A stretch of DNA of 64,000 nucleotides from NORP110 sp051251595 (GCA_051251595.1 JBPOFA010000010.1:1-64000), one strand, 5' to 3'. Positions 17,088-26,056 are shown, counted from the first letter of the stretch. The notes: generated from the letters alone by a model not told the origin. Numbers and translations are program-made.

Positions 17088-18179
17088 TCAATTTTGCTCA
17101 TAGACCCCTCCCTTTATACAGCGTCGCCAAATTATTCGAACGACATCAGCAAAGAAAACTGGGTTCAGCATATGAAGCGCTTGATTTAGTGTTGAAAGGA
17201 ATGATGTTCGGTCACGTTGTTTAGAAGCAAACGTTCGCCAAAACACCTTATTTGAAAACTCATAGGGGAAAGCTCCGTTCGCATCAAAACCCGCAAGCTG
17301 ATACTCTGGCATTTCAAATCGATGCAAAAGCGCCGTAATTCTAGTGTCAGTATCATTGAATTGCGCGGTGTCAATGGCTGCGACTGCGGCGAGATTGCAA
17401 ACGGCGGCGAACTCCATTTTTTGATCACGGCAGACGTCAACGAAATGGTCAAGTGAACCCTCCGCTTCAATCAGGTCGAGATATCTTTTGACAAGATAAT
17501 AGCTTTCAATCGAGAAGCTTTTTTCGGGGAAGATGTTGTGAAACATGATGGCCGCCAGCTCCGCATATGGGGCCAGGATCGGGACGGTTTCGCCCATAAC
17601 TTCAGTTTGATCGGTATGGGCGCGTAACCGGCGTGGATCAAGATAGACGAAATAGTCGGTCGACGGGGCCACATAACAATCGATGTAGTAGACGCCGCCT
17701 TTCTTAGTGGTATCGGTTAGATCGGCGCCACTGGATTCGATCAGTGTTGTTTGGCGAGGAGCCACCTCTAACAAAGTGAATTCGCCATCCGCCTGCAGAT
17801 GATCGCAAAGCTCCTTGTGGCGTTTGGGTTCGAGCGGAAACCAGTCGGTGTCATTGGGCGTAGAGGAAAAAGGCTTTATCGATTTGAACAGTACCCATTC
17901 GCCTTTGGCCACTTGATCGAGTTTACGGGTCAGTTTGACAATTATCCCGTCCGTCGCTTTGCGGCGTTTCGTCAAAGATCTGTGCAATTCTTCCGCCGCC
18001 GGACCGAGTTTGACCCCTTTGCGAAGGCACTCCTCTAAAAACAAAAGGCCAACCCGGCTTTTGAACGCAAATTCCGTCAATTGTTCCAAGGCATCAGCCG
18101 TAGGCGTTACTGCGCCTGTTCCAATCGGCCAGCCGATAGTTTGAAACAGAAGACGCGATTTTTCGGACTTGGAAAGCAT
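17088..18179 (-). CDS. Nucleotidyltransferase-like protein of unknown function in the polysaccharide operon
   Basis: A soluble 363-residue protein. The stretch WVLFKSIKPFSSTPNDTDWFPL has the shape of the active-site region of NTP_transf_5-type nucleotidyltransferases (a G/S-rich turn then Asp-x-Asp), and LDLIEAEGSLDHFVDVCRD resembles their helical C-terminal half. Such proteins sit in exopolysaccharide and lipopolysaccharide clusters without a proven reaction. It starts 8 bases after the fusion glycosyltransferase stop, so it belongs to the operon. A role in polymer modification is an inference. Confidence 0.5.
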   Translation of the reverse strand: MLSKSEKSRLLFQTIGWPIGTGAVTPTADALEQLTEFAFKSRVGLLFLEECLRKGVKLGPAAEELHRSLTKRRKATDGIIVKLTRKLDQVAKGEWVLFKSIKPFSSTPNDTDWFPLEPKRHKELCDHLQADGEFTLLEVAPRQTTLIESSGADLTDTTKKGGVYYIDCYVAPSTDYFVYLDPRRLRAHTDQTEVMGETVPILAPYAELAAIMFHNIFPEKSFSIESYYLVKRYLDLIEAEGSLDHFVDVCRDQKMEFAAVCNLAAVAAIDTAQFNDTDTRITALLHRFEMPEYQLAGFDANGAFPYEFSNKVFWRTFASKQRDRTSFLSTLNQALHMLNPVFFADVVRIIWRRCIKGGVYEQN

Positions 18180-18187
18180 GGTTCAGT

Positions 18188-20092
18188 TCACTTTCTGCCA
18201 CAGTTGGCGGACGAAGTTAAAATTCCAGCTCCGGCTCGGGGAGCAAGGCTGCGGTAGAGAGTAGATATTTTCGCATCAACCCCTGATGCTTCGACCAGGG
18301 CCAGGGCTTTGTGTCGAGCGGCGCTCGCAAATTTCGAACGCGGAGATGCCTGCATTTCCAGAAGCTCCTGTAGCGCCCGCTCCAACAGGGCGGGTTCACC
18401 TGGTTGCAATCGCAAGCCATTCTCACCGCTATCAATCATTTCTCGCACCCCCCCTGCATCGCTGGCAACAGTGGCGGCGCCAGCCAGCATACTTTCGATA
18501 ACCACACCGGGGAATGGGTCTGGAGCCGTCGAGCAATGGACAGAGATATCTGCTGCACGTAGTATTGCAGGCACATCGTCGCGCGCGCCTAGGTGGATCA
18601 CACCCAACGCCTTTGCGTTAGCAACAACCTTGGCAAGATAATCCTCTTTACCCGGCACGCTTCCACCCACTAAGCAAAAAACCGTGTCATGCCGAAGTTT
18701 CTTCGACAATTGCCTTACTGCCTCGACAAAAACATGCTGGCCCTTCCAATTCTCGATGCGGCCAACCATAACCACCAGACGCCCGCCTGTCGGAATACCT
18801 TCCGGGCGGGGAGAACAAAGCTTCACGTCTCCGTGATCAGCCGTCAGAATGGCATTGCCCAGGTCATAAACCACTTCAGCCCGATGATACTCGACAGGTT
18901 CGGGGAAATAGTTTCTTCGAACAGCCTCGGAAACCGAAATAGATACCTGTGACAACCGCGCCACCATCCAGGAAAATGCTCGTTGGAGGAATGGCTTAGT
19001 CTGGATCATACGGATGTGGTAGACGACCGGAATTCCGCGCAGTCGCGCTGCCATGGCAGGCAGAAAATCATACAAATCGTTGACATGCACTATGTCGGGG
19101 CCCTCGCGCCGGAACAGTCGCCAGAAATACCACAACGTGCCGGGCGTGCGCAGGGCAACGGAAATCAACCCCAGAACGCCGGAGCTCAGCTGAGGGCGAA
19201 CGAAGCCGTGCAAGAAGACAGGTACGCCCGCCGCCTCATATTCAGCCAATATGGGCGTCCTTAGTCGCAGACTAACCGCAACCCGGTAGCCACAACTTCT
19301 GGAACCAGGCGCTCGGCCATGGTCACGCATATGCTGTGCCATCAGCGCCAGCACCTTGTCTGCGCCACCCACGTCTCCGTTGTTGGCGTGGACGTAATGT
19401 ACATAGGGGCGCGCGAGTTCCGAAGCAGCGTGGCCCATCAGCCAATCGGCGTTGTCGGCGATTGGCAAAGTGCCATCGCGCTCCACAAAGCCAAACGCCT
19501 TTGCCAGCGCAGCGTAATAGCGAAAGCGTAGTCGTAGGTAATTGATATCAGGAATATCATCTTTGCGGGACAGAGAAACTTCAGGATCTACCCTCAAAAA
19601 AACACGCACTTGTGGCAGCGGGACATGCGAGAACTGTGTTTGCGTAAACTGCACGACTTTTTCGGGTGACCAGCCAAGGGTTAGGCCGATATTAACTGCG
19701 ACATCGAAAATGTAGCGATCGGCAACGATCACATTGCGCCGCCGGTTACGCAAAAACTTCAGCAAAAGCTGCACCCGATAGTCGGCCATCACCAGCCAGA
19801 GATAGAAACGTACGGCCCAAGAGTAACGTGCCGCCAGAGCATTCTTGCGAGCGACTTCGGCTTTGTAGTCGACTTGTCCATTTTTTGTTTTTTCGGGCAG
19901 TTTCTCACGCTTCCCCTGACGCTTCCACACCAGTTTCAAAAGTTTACGCATTGGGGCCATTAGGTAAGATTCCGCGCCCAACCAAACCCTTGCCGCATCT
20001 TGGTTGTCGGTATTAAGTCGGCCTACGACCACATCGCTGAGTGTCGTCTTCCCACTTCCATCCGTGCCGATAATACAGACGATCCTACGCAT
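18188..20092 (-). CDS. Thymidylate-kinase-like domain fused to GT4 glycosyltransferase
   Basis: The 634-residue protein has two domains. Residues 1 to about 230 are a P-loop nucleoside/nucleotide kinase fold: Walker A GTDGSGKTT at 9-17, VIVADRYIFDVAVNIGL as the DRY/H-like motif, and LFLRV-type strand (RVFLRVDPEVSLSRKDD) typical of thymidylate kinases. From about 235 a GT-B family 4 glycosyltransferase begins (HANNGDVGGADKVL), with VGRIENWKGQ at 443 and PFPGVVIESMLAGAATVASD from about 527 holding the Glu-x7-Glu-like donor site. Such kinase-like genes occur as separate proteins in polysaccharide loci; the fusion suggests they act together. Its start overlaps the TGA of the preceding GT4 gene (TGATG). 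Confidence 0.8.
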   Translation of the reverse strand: MRRIVCIIGTDGSGKTTLSDVVVGRLNTDNQDAARVWLGAESYLMAPMRKLLKLVWKRQGKREKLPEKTKNGQVDYKAEVARKNALAARYSWAVRFYLWLVMADYRVQLLLKFLRNRRRNVIVADRYIFDVAVNIGLTLGWSPEKVVQFTQTQFSHVPLPQVRVFLRVDPEVSLSRKDDIPDINYLRLRFRYYAALAKAFGFVERDGTLPIADNADWLMGHAASELARPYVHYVHANNGDVGGADKVLALMAQHMRDHGRAPGSRSCGYRVAVSLRLRTPILAEYEAAGVPVFLHGFVRPQLSSGVLGLISVALRTPGTLWYFWRLFRREGPDIVHVNDLYDFLPAMAARLRGIPVVYHIRMIQTKPFLQRAFSWMVARLSQVSISVSEAVRRNYFPEPVEYHRAEVVYDLGNAILTADHGDVKLCSPRPEGIPTGGRLVVMVGRIENWKGQHVFVEAVRQLSKKLRHDTVFCLVGGSVPGKEDYLAKVVANAKALGVIHLGARDDVPAILRAADISVHCSTAPDPFPGVVIESMLAGAATVASDAGGVREMIDSGENGLRLQPGEPALLERALQELLEMQASPRSKFASAARHKALALVEASGVDAKISTLYRSLAPRAGAGILTSSANCGRK

Positions 20093-21072
20093 CAGATCAT
20101 CTCCGCGGCACGCAACACCGCCTCGGTGATACGGCTTGCGTGAAGATCTTCAGGTAGATTTGATGGACGGATGGCCAAGCCATCAGGCGCATCAAGTAGC
20201 ATTTGAAGAGAAGACGGAAAATCGTCGGGCCGAGTGAAATGCACGCCGGACACATCAGCCATTGCCTCAGGTAGTGCGCCAAAATCGGTAGTTAGCACAG
20301 GGGTTCGGGAGGCAACGGCCTCTAGCACACTGAGCGGTAGTTCGATAGCCCCCGCATCTGTTTCGTTCACGGGAAAAAGGTAGAGATCAGCAGCACGATA
20401 CAAACTGGCGACGTTGCGAACATAGTTTCGATACACATGAATGCCCGCTGCCTGCAGTTCATCGACCAAGCCCCGGTCCGGGGTGAATGTCGGGCTGCCT
20501 TGCACCACAATCTCGATCCGATCACCGACTTGTTTTTTGGCTTTGATCAACAAGTCAAGGCCCCGGTTCCGGCGTAGATGGCCAATATGCAGGGCTACCG
20601 GTAACCCTCCGGCACACAATTCCGCCCACGGAGCCATATCTTTGTCGTCGGTTCGTAAACGGGCTGGATCTATGCCGATGAATTGGCGCACAAAGGTTGC
20701 GTCCACTGCTACTGATTTCAGGTCGGGGCGGATACGGTTGCATAGAATAATATGCGCCGAGCGCCATCCTCGCAGCCAGTTGGGTATTCCGTTCAAATCC
20801 GGACGCGAAGCAACCCAAACAATCTGTGCTCTTGTCAAATAACGCAAAACCAACGACGCCAAGACCCCACCTCGCCCGGGCCCATGGGTGAATACTACAT
20901 GCCTGGGTTGTCGCAATATGATCAATGCGAGACGCTTGGGCAGGCTACTTGGCGCGACCACCTGAACTCCATGACCTGCCCCACGAAGCCCGTCGATCAG
21001 AGTTTTCGAAATAACCTGCATGCCTTCGGCAGGCTCGGGCTGGTAGTCGGCTATCACAATAAAATGGGGCAT
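20092..21072 (-). CDS. GT4-family glycosyltransferase
   Basis: The 326-residue GT-B protein has the N-terminal acceptor domain (VIADYQPEPAEGMQVISKTL, THGPGRGGVLASLVLRY) and the family 4 donor domain: ALHIGHLRRNRGLDLLIKA, then LYRAADLYLFPVNETDAGAIELPLSVLEAVASRTPVLTTD with the nucleotide-sugar-binding Glu near ELPLSVLEA. It probably adds one sugar to the lipid-linked repeat unit at the cytoplasmic face. About 50 bp separate it from the HAD gene upstream, and it overlaps the fusion gene downstream by one base. Confidence 0.85.
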   Translation of the reverse strand: MPHFIVIADYQPEPAEGMQVISKTLIDGLRGAGHGVQVVAPSSLPKRLALIILRQPRHVVFTHGPGRGGVLASLVLRYLTRAQIVWVASRPDLNGIPNWLRGWRSAHIILCNRIRPDLKSVAVDATFVRQFIGIDPARLRTDDKDMAPWAELCAGGLPVALHIGHLRRNRGLDLLIKAKKQVGDRIEIVVQGSPTFTPDRGLVDELQAAGIHVYRNYVRNVASLYRAADLYLFPVNETDAGAIELPLSVLEAVASRTPVLTTDFGALPEAMADVSGVHFTRPDDFPSSLQMLLDAPDGLAIRPSNLPEDLHASRITEAVLRAAEMI

Positions 21073-21120
21073 AGAATGTTCCGGTTACTCCTTTTGAAGA
21101 AAAGAATGTCTATATCGATC

Positions 21121-22047
21121 TTAGTGAAAGATACCCAATCCGTCTCGAACGATCCTTCGTTTCAAACTAACAAAAACCCTGGTTTTTGTGGACGGCGGGC
21201 GCGGACAGTCAACCCTACGGCATGCCCCAACCAATTCGCGGCCATGGCGTATCGACCGCCACCCATCACCTTCAACATAAAGCATAGCATACCGATGCTT
21301 ACTGAGTATGGTGCGAGCTTCCCAATCGTCAATTGGGCCACACGGCTTGTCATCGAACCAAAACCAAATTCCTCCACCATGCTGGGCCGAAACTATGTCA
21401 ATATGTTCCAAAACGGGTAACGCTCCAACGGCTTTGACTATTTCAGAAAAGCTGGCTCCTGAACACTGTATTGCTGCTTCGGTTGCCATTCGCAGCAGCG
21501 GCACGTCATCCTTGTGATCGGTCAATACGCCGATACGTGCAGCGGGGATAATTCCGCGGCACATCAGCCAGTCTGAACAAGCTTGCGCCTTGCATTCAGC
21601 CAGCAATTCTTGCCAATTTGGTCCGATCGTGGACGCTGTCGCTAAACAATCATCAAAACCCAGTTGGTGTGCTAATGGTTTCGCGTAACAATCCGGGGCT
21701 GCGGTCGCCAGAACCACCTGCGCACCCACCGCTCGCCAAGCTGCAATATAGTCCAGAGCTGGACGCGAAAGGAGCCCAGACATTCGTTGCAGGGATTGCG
21801 TTATAACGGTCTGTTTCGTTGTTTCTGGCTCCGCCGAATAGACTTCCAACACCCTTCGCTTCATGCTGGCATGACCGCCGCTGTAGCGTCCCAGCAATCG
21901 CAAAACCAAGGCCCGAAAAAGTGCGGAACGCGTTCGGCGCCCACCAACTATGGCAAGCACACGCACAAACGTATGGAACGAATTGTCCAAGATCAAAGTG
22001 CCGTCGAGATCAACGAACAGAACCGAGGAGCAATTTGGTTCGGTCAC
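21121..22047 (-). CDS. HAD-superfamily phosphatase, likely partner of the phosphoribosyltransferase
   Basis: About 308 residues. HAD motif I is VLFVDLDGTL (Asp13 and Asp15 from the chosen start), motif II VVLATAAPD, motif III/IV IGVLTDHKDDVPLL, giving a phosphoserine-phosphatase-like fold; a further 90 residues at the C-terminus are not part of the core. GTG at 22047 is preferred because it overlaps the TGA of the phosphoribosyltransferase gene as GTGA; an in-frame ATG at 22086 would overlap by 43 bases. Paired PRTase and HAD enzymes are known to build ribofuranose in bacterial glycans: 5-phosphoribose is transferred from PRPP and the phosphate then removed. That is the most specific role I can suggest. 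Confidence 0.75.
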   Translation of the reverse strand: MTEPNCSSVLFVDLDGTLILDNSFHTFVRVLAIVGGRRTRSALFRALVLRLLGRYSGGHASMKRRVLEVYSAEPETTKQTVITQSLQRMSGLLSRPALDYIAAWRAVGAQVVLATAAPDCYAKPLAHQLGFDDCLATASTIGPNWQELLAECKAQACSDWLMCRGIIPAARIGVLTDHKDDVPLLRMATEAAIQCSGASFSEIVKAVGALPVLEHIDIVSAQHGGGIWFWFDDKPCGPIDDWEARTILSKHRYAMLYVEGDGWRSIRHGRELVGACRRVDCPRPPSTKTRVFVSLKRRIVRDGLGIFH

Positions 22048-22652
22048 TTGGTCATCCGATAATCGAAAGACCAGGGAAACCGGCACAGAGTGTCATCATA
22101 CAGTTTAAAATTTGGCTCAATTGCAGTCCTAGTACGCGTCTTTGTTATAACGGCGGTGCGAAGATCTATGTACTTCGGAAGCCGGCCGCGCAAGGCTGTT
22201 AGAACACAGGATAGTGTGGCCCCGCTGTCCACGGCGTCGTCGATGACTACAATCCGCGTCAGCCCCTGTTTGGCGATGATGGCGGAGAGCCGGTCGAGGT
22301 CTTCATTCAATTTGGAGGACGGCTCTGGCGGCAAAGATACAAGCTGTTGGTTGCGCTCTCCAAAATAATCCTCAATTTGCCGCAAGATATTAGTTAGGGC
22401 ATAGGGAAAGTGACGCAATACAAAACCGATCCGTAAGTTTTTCTTGCGCGCCGTGCCCGGGCGGCGCAAGGCGCAAGTCATCAATTCAAAACATTCTTGG
22501 TTTGGCATTGCAGCCGCGACCAATTCACCTCCGGTGGCAATACCGACAATCCCATCCGGCTGAAAACCGGCATCGGCCATAATAGCCGCCAACTGCTGCG
22601 CTGCTGTCTCCAGGCCTTCTTCTGTGAGCGTGACGACGGGTTTGGTCTTCAA
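22044..22652 (-). CDS. Type I phosphoribosyltransferase in the polysaccharide operon
   Basis: The 202-residue protein has the type I PRTase fold, with the PRPP-binding loop VVIDDAVDSGATL at about 135-147 and an N-terminal GIVGIATGGELVAAAM loop. It lacks the features of common purine/pyrimidine salvage enzymes I know, and its neighbours are all glycan genes, so a glycan substrate is likely: transfer of 5-phosphoribosyl from PRPP to a sugar acceptor. TTG at 22652 opens the frame. Directly followed by the HAD phosphatase through a GTGA overlap. Confidence 0.78.
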   Translation of the reverse strand: MKTKPVVTLTEEGLETAAQQLAAIMADAGFQPDGIVGIATGGELVAAAMPNQECFELMTCALRRPGTARKKNLRIGFVLRHFPYALTNILRQIEDYFGERNQQLVSLPPEPSSKLNEDLDRLSAIIAKQGLTRIVVIDDAVDSGATLSCVLTALRGRLPKYIDLRTAVITKTRTRTAIEPNFKLYDDTLCRFPWSFDYRMTK

Positions 22653-22858
22653 ATTACAGTTCCACTTCGCGGGCTCTAGTCGCCCATCTGGTTACTCCTC
22701 TTGGTGATGTTACTCACAATCTTGATGGCACCTGATGCATTTGTTCCATTTTCGCGATTTCACATGCGCACTCCCAGCTTTGCAAATGTAACTTAACTAC
22801 AGTGCGCATTACTTGGGTTTTTTACACCCGCCTTCATCAGTGAGATACTGAAAAGTGC

Positions 22859-23641
22859 CTATCTTCCAGTTCGCCTGAAAACCTCTCGTACAGTCGAAAC
22901 AATCAATGCAGCGTCCGTTGCAAAATTAACCGTTCGTGCATAAAGGACATCCATTTCGACCCGTTCATCGTAACTGACACTATTTCGACCAGAGACTTGC
23001 CAAACTCCGGTGATGCCCGGAGAGACGGCAAAGTAACTGGGCGCGCGCGCTCCGTACCGTTCCAGCTCCTCGGGAAGAACCGGGCGTGGGCCAACAAGGC
23101 TCATGTCGCCGCGGATCACGTTCCAGATTTGAGGTAGTTCGTCGAGGCTGGTCTTCCTGAGGAACGACCCAAAACGGGTCACGCGGGGGTCGTCCTGGAG
23201 TTTCTGATCTTTCTCCCACTCTTCGCGCAGTTCAGGCTCTTGCTCTAATATTTCCTCAATCGATTGTTCTGCGTCTTGCCTCATGGTGCGGATTTTCCAA
23301 CAGCGGAATAGCCGCCCGCCCCTCCCGACACGCATTTGAGAAAATAACCCTGGGCCACCCTTCAGGCGGACAAGAGCACAAAGCAGGCAGATGATTAGCA
23401 CAACAACGGGCAGCAACAAAAGCGCCAGGATTAAATCGAACACACGCTTTCCGCGGGTCGCATAGAACCCATCCGACCGAACTCCGGCATCAGATGGATC
23501 AGACGAAAAGAAGCCTTCACTGGAATTCACTGCCGGACGCTGGCCAATGCTCCGAGTTTGTTCTCGAAAACCGACTTCCAATTTTTCCGCTGTCTTCAGC
23601 GTCGTCGGCGAGTTGGGGCGGCCTTGAGCATTCATAGACAT
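22859..23641 (-). CDS. Undecaprenyl-phosphate sugar phosphotransferase (ExoY/WcaJ-like)
   Basis: The 260-residue protein has a roughly 60-residue polar N-terminus, one re-entrant/membrane segment (FDLILALLLLPVVVLIICLL), and the bacterial sugar transferase domain: FSQMRVGRGGRLFRCWKIRTM, RKTSLDELPQIWNVIRGDMS, LVGPRPVLPEE and GITGVWQVSGRN. These enzymes start exopolysaccharide repeat units by moving a sugar-1-phosphate from a nucleotide sugar onto undecaprenyl phosphate. The 180-bp gap to the PRTase gene may hold a promoter. It overlaps the decayed guanylyltransferase by a few bases. Confidence 0.92.
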   Translation of the reverse strand: MSMNAQGRPNSPTTLKTAEKLEVGFREQTRSIGQRPAVNSSEGFFSSDPSDAGVRSDGFYATRGKRVFDLILALLLLPVVVLIICLLCALVRLKGGPGLFSQMRVGRGGRLFRCWKIRTMRQDAEQSIEEILEQEPELREEWEKDQKLQDDPRVTRFGSFLRKTSLDELPQIWNVIRGDMSLVGPRPVLPEELERYGARAPSYFAVSPGITGVWQVSGRNSVSYDERVEMDVLYARTVNFATDAALIVSTVREVFRRTGR

Positions 23642-23650
23642 GCGCCCCCC

Positions 23651-23931
23651 TTACCCGACCACTTTTCGGAAGCAGCGGTCTTCGTGACAGTCGATGTCGT
23701 TCTCGCCAAGATAGACATTCGTCGGAACTTCATTGAACCACGGGCGACCTTGCCGGGCTCGTCCTGACATTGAAGGGCATCGAGGGTAACTTCAACGGAT
23801 GGGTTCTCGCCGAGCAGTTTGAGGCAGCCGCCAACCGTCACCTGGCCGAACTGCTTCTGATAGCTCTTTCGCGACAGGGGCCAAAGCCTCGTTCCGGATC
23901 CGCCGCACAATATGACTGGGTTAACGATCAC
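23651..23931 (-). pseudogene. Decayed mannose-1-phosphate guanylyltransferase (large internal deletion and frameshift)
   Basis: The first 28 codons are a clear ManC/AlgA start: MIVNPVILCGGSGTRLWPLS with the nucleotide-binding GGSGTR, then KSYQKQFGQ. Instead of about 460 residues, the frame reaches a C-terminal-like stretch (DEPGKVAR) after a further 50 residues. The expected tail FNEVPTNVYLGENDID is present but in another frame, ending at TAA 23651-23653. So roughly 350-400 codons were lost and the join shifted frame. GDP-mannose for this polymer, if needed, must come from another gene. Confidence 0.8.
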
Positions 23932-24760
23932 TAATTCAATTCCTACAAGACAACTTCAAAACAATTCACAGTCAAAACCCGCCCCACCACCGGCAGAGCC
24001 ATAAATTTCACTTTCGGTTTCGCGCCGCCGGGGAGGCCACAGGAAGTTGGGGATTTGGAGCCCCCAATGAAGCCCCCCCGGGCGCCGCAAACACTGCCTC
24101 ACTCGCTAAATGGCCGATAACGCAGACCCGCGGACTTGCCCAAAAACACGCGGGCTCGTGGCCGCAGATAAGATTTTTTTGGTCCCCCCCCCGAGGTTAC
24201 AACGGCGCAACTCCGTGGCGCGCCGTCACCAACTTGAAACACTTACTAATTTGCCGTCGCCCTCAAATTCCGGGCCGTCATTCCTTTACGACAAATAATT
24301 CTCAAAATGACATTAACAATTATCGACACAACTCGGCAACCCTCAATCAACTGCCGATCGTCGGCATCCTATTTCAGGCGATCCCAGCCCGATTGTTTCG
24401 AAATTGGAAACTGTACATCAAGTTTCCACACAATCATCGAATTTCGGTTAAGAATTTCAATCTAGAGTGGAAAATTTTCGCAGCGCTCTCCAAAAAATAC
24501 TCTTGGTTTTTTGAGTGCCGTCCCGCATCGCGATTGCCGCAATCCCAAAACCGAAGGCCATAATTGAAATAATCCGGGCTCGATTCGCGGCATTCTACTG
24601 CGCTTTGCGTTTAAATCTGGGTCACCTTTGCCACCGAACGCCATTGTTTCAAGACCGCTGCCTCGGCGGCAAAGGTGATCTGCTGTCTGATATAAAACGA
24701 AAAACGCGATAACAAACGGCTCCGATCGGGTCACTTCAGCCAACTTGCAAATTTTAAGAT
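23932..24760. other. Gene-free 829-bp stretch with a dispersed repeat and A+T-rich DNA
   Basis: Open frames here (for example minus 24462-24953) have no protein-like composition and overlap the tail of the membrane-protein gene. Bases 24023-24125 are a dispersed repeat shared with 34891-34982. Bases 24240-24520 are A+T-rich and could hold promoters for the minus-strand polysaccharide operon. Confidence 0.55.
24023..24125 (+). repeat. Dispersed intergenic repeat, copy A
   Basis: Shares with 34891-34982 the blocks GCCGGGGAGG, CACAGGAAG, a G-rich/GCCCC block, GGCGCCGC and AAATGGCCGATAACGCAG in the same order with small gaps. Both copies are intergenic. The repeat class is unknown to me; a non-autonomous element or remnant is likely. 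Confidence 0.65.
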
Positions 24761-25387
24761 TTACCGGTCGACGTATCTGACACAGATCAGAAGGAGTAGC
24801 GCCCCCACCGCCAGTCCAATGATGTCGCCGATAAAGTACTTGATCAGCAGTTGCGGGAATTGGCTCGCGACAAAATAATCCCGGTATACCACCGCCAATC
24901 CAACGGAGTTTATCAGCGACGCGACCACGCCAATCCAAAACACCGGCCGCCAATCCAGGAGCCTGATGCCAAAGTCGATATTGCGCGGGCTTAGCGAACG
25001 GACGATGTAGTAGGCCACCACCGGACAGCCCGCCCCGACCAGGGCGGCGAACACGAACTTTTCAGGCAGGGGGCCAATACCAAAATAACTCTCCAGGAAA
25101 ATCACTGCCAGAACGGCGGGGAAGAGCGCCAGAAACGCAACCGGCCCCAGGATGGCAACGGAAAGGACACGGACCGCGTGCGGCAGGTACATCAGGCTGG
25201 CAAACTGCGCCATTTTGGGAAAAAGTTTTTCTTCAATCGGCAACACCAAAAACAATTGCAGCCCGTGAAACACCAAATACGCGAAAAAAACCACCAGAAA
25301 GGAAATTAAAAATTGGGTCGCGCTTTGACGTTCAATGGTGGCGCCCCTCAAATTCAAATGAAAAATTATCCGCTGGATTGGTAACAC
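24761..25387 (-). CDS. Uncharacterised polytopic membrane protein (MASE1-like layout)
   Basis: 208 residues with about six hydrophobic segments. The pattern LMYLPHAVRVLSVAILGPVAFLALFPA, followed by a small-residue helix and GCPVVAYYIVRSLSPRNID, resembles MASE1-type sensor membrane domains, but no signalling domain follows. I do not recognise a characterised family. The product is transcribed away from the plus-strand regulator at 25676, in the same direction as the polysaccharide genes. Function unknown. Confidence 0.6.
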   Translation of the reverse strand: MLPIQRIIFHLNLRGATIERQSATQFLISFLVVFFAYLVFHGLQLFLVLPIEEKLFPKMAQFASLMYLPHAVRVLSVAILGPVAFLALFPAVLAVIFLESYFGIGPLPEKFVFAALVGAGCPVVAYYIVRSLSPRNIDFGIRLLDWRPVFWIGVVASLINSVGLAVVYRDYFVASQFPQLLIKYFIGDIIGLAVGALLLLICVRYVDR

Positions 25388-25675
25388 GAATTATCGACTT
25401 AAATATCAATTTGGCAATGATTTTGCCGTCAGTCAATAATATTGGCGTCAATTTTGGCCCCTCCGCCGGTTTGTTTCCCCGCGTCGTCCGTGGCGGCGCC
25501 AATCATCGGATCACACGGTTTCAGCACTGATTTTGGCGCCGGTTCCTTCACCGGTAAAATTGTCTTGAAGACACAGACCGGTGCGCCTATTTTTGTTGCA
25601 GTGAGAAAAATATGCAGTATCTTGATTATATATGGATGTTTTATTGAGTGACGCAGTTAAAGGTGACGTTCTCAC
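25388..25675. promoter_or_regulatory. 288-bp divergent intergenic region
   Basis: It separates the minus-strand membrane protein from the plus-strand regulator, so promoters in both directions are expected. It is A+T-rich at both ends, with GGCGCCA words at 25494 and 25533 that could be protein-binding. No sure -35/-10 pair was identified. Confidence 0.35.
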
Positions 25676-26056
25676 ATGCGGGAATGGTCGTTGCACCCCG
25701 ATATACCCGGGCAAAAACCACTGGATGGCGGGATGATGAGCGAAAACCCGACAAAATTATCCGGATACGCGCATCTCGTGGCGTTGTTGCGGTCACTCGA
25801 GGACGACATTGGTCTCGGGGCTCTCTCCCCCCTGGAACGCAATATTATTGCGGCGCTGTCGCTTGAGGAGTTCAACTCGGGGGCCCGTTCTGACGACATG
25901 ATAGGCCACCCCCTTCTGGACCAGCCGACGGCCTCGTCCTTTTACCGCGCCCTGAAACGGTTGCGTTGTAACAATATGGTAGCTGTCGTAGGCGATCGAA
26001 AGACCGGCCGCTATCGGCTCGCCGGCACTTTTGGTTGTGCCGACCCCCTAAAATGA
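25676..26056 (+). CDS. Small winged-helix-like regulator beside exopolysaccharide genes
   Basis: 126 residues, or 106-107 from the in-frame ATGs at 25733/25736, which read better (MMSENPTKLSGYAHLVALLR). The core GALSPLERNIIAALSLEE, then DQPTASSFYRALKRLRCNNMV and GDRKTGRYRLAG, has the helix-helix-helix-wing order of MarR/PadR-like DNA-binding domains, with PTASSFYRALKRL as probable recognition helix. It opens the plus-strand polysaccharide gene group, so control of that locus is an inference from position. No close family recognised. Confidence 0.6.
   Translation: MREWSLHPDIPGQKPLDGGMMSENPTKLSGYAHLVALLRSLEDDIGLGALSPLERNIIAALSLEEFNSGARSDDMIGHPLLDQPTASSFYRALKRLRCNNMVAVVGDRKTGRYRLAGTFGCADPLK

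Noticed and set aside
24462..24953. 163-codon minus-strand frame
   Set aside because: Cys/Arg/Pro-rich composition without domains; overlaps the membrane protein in another frame.
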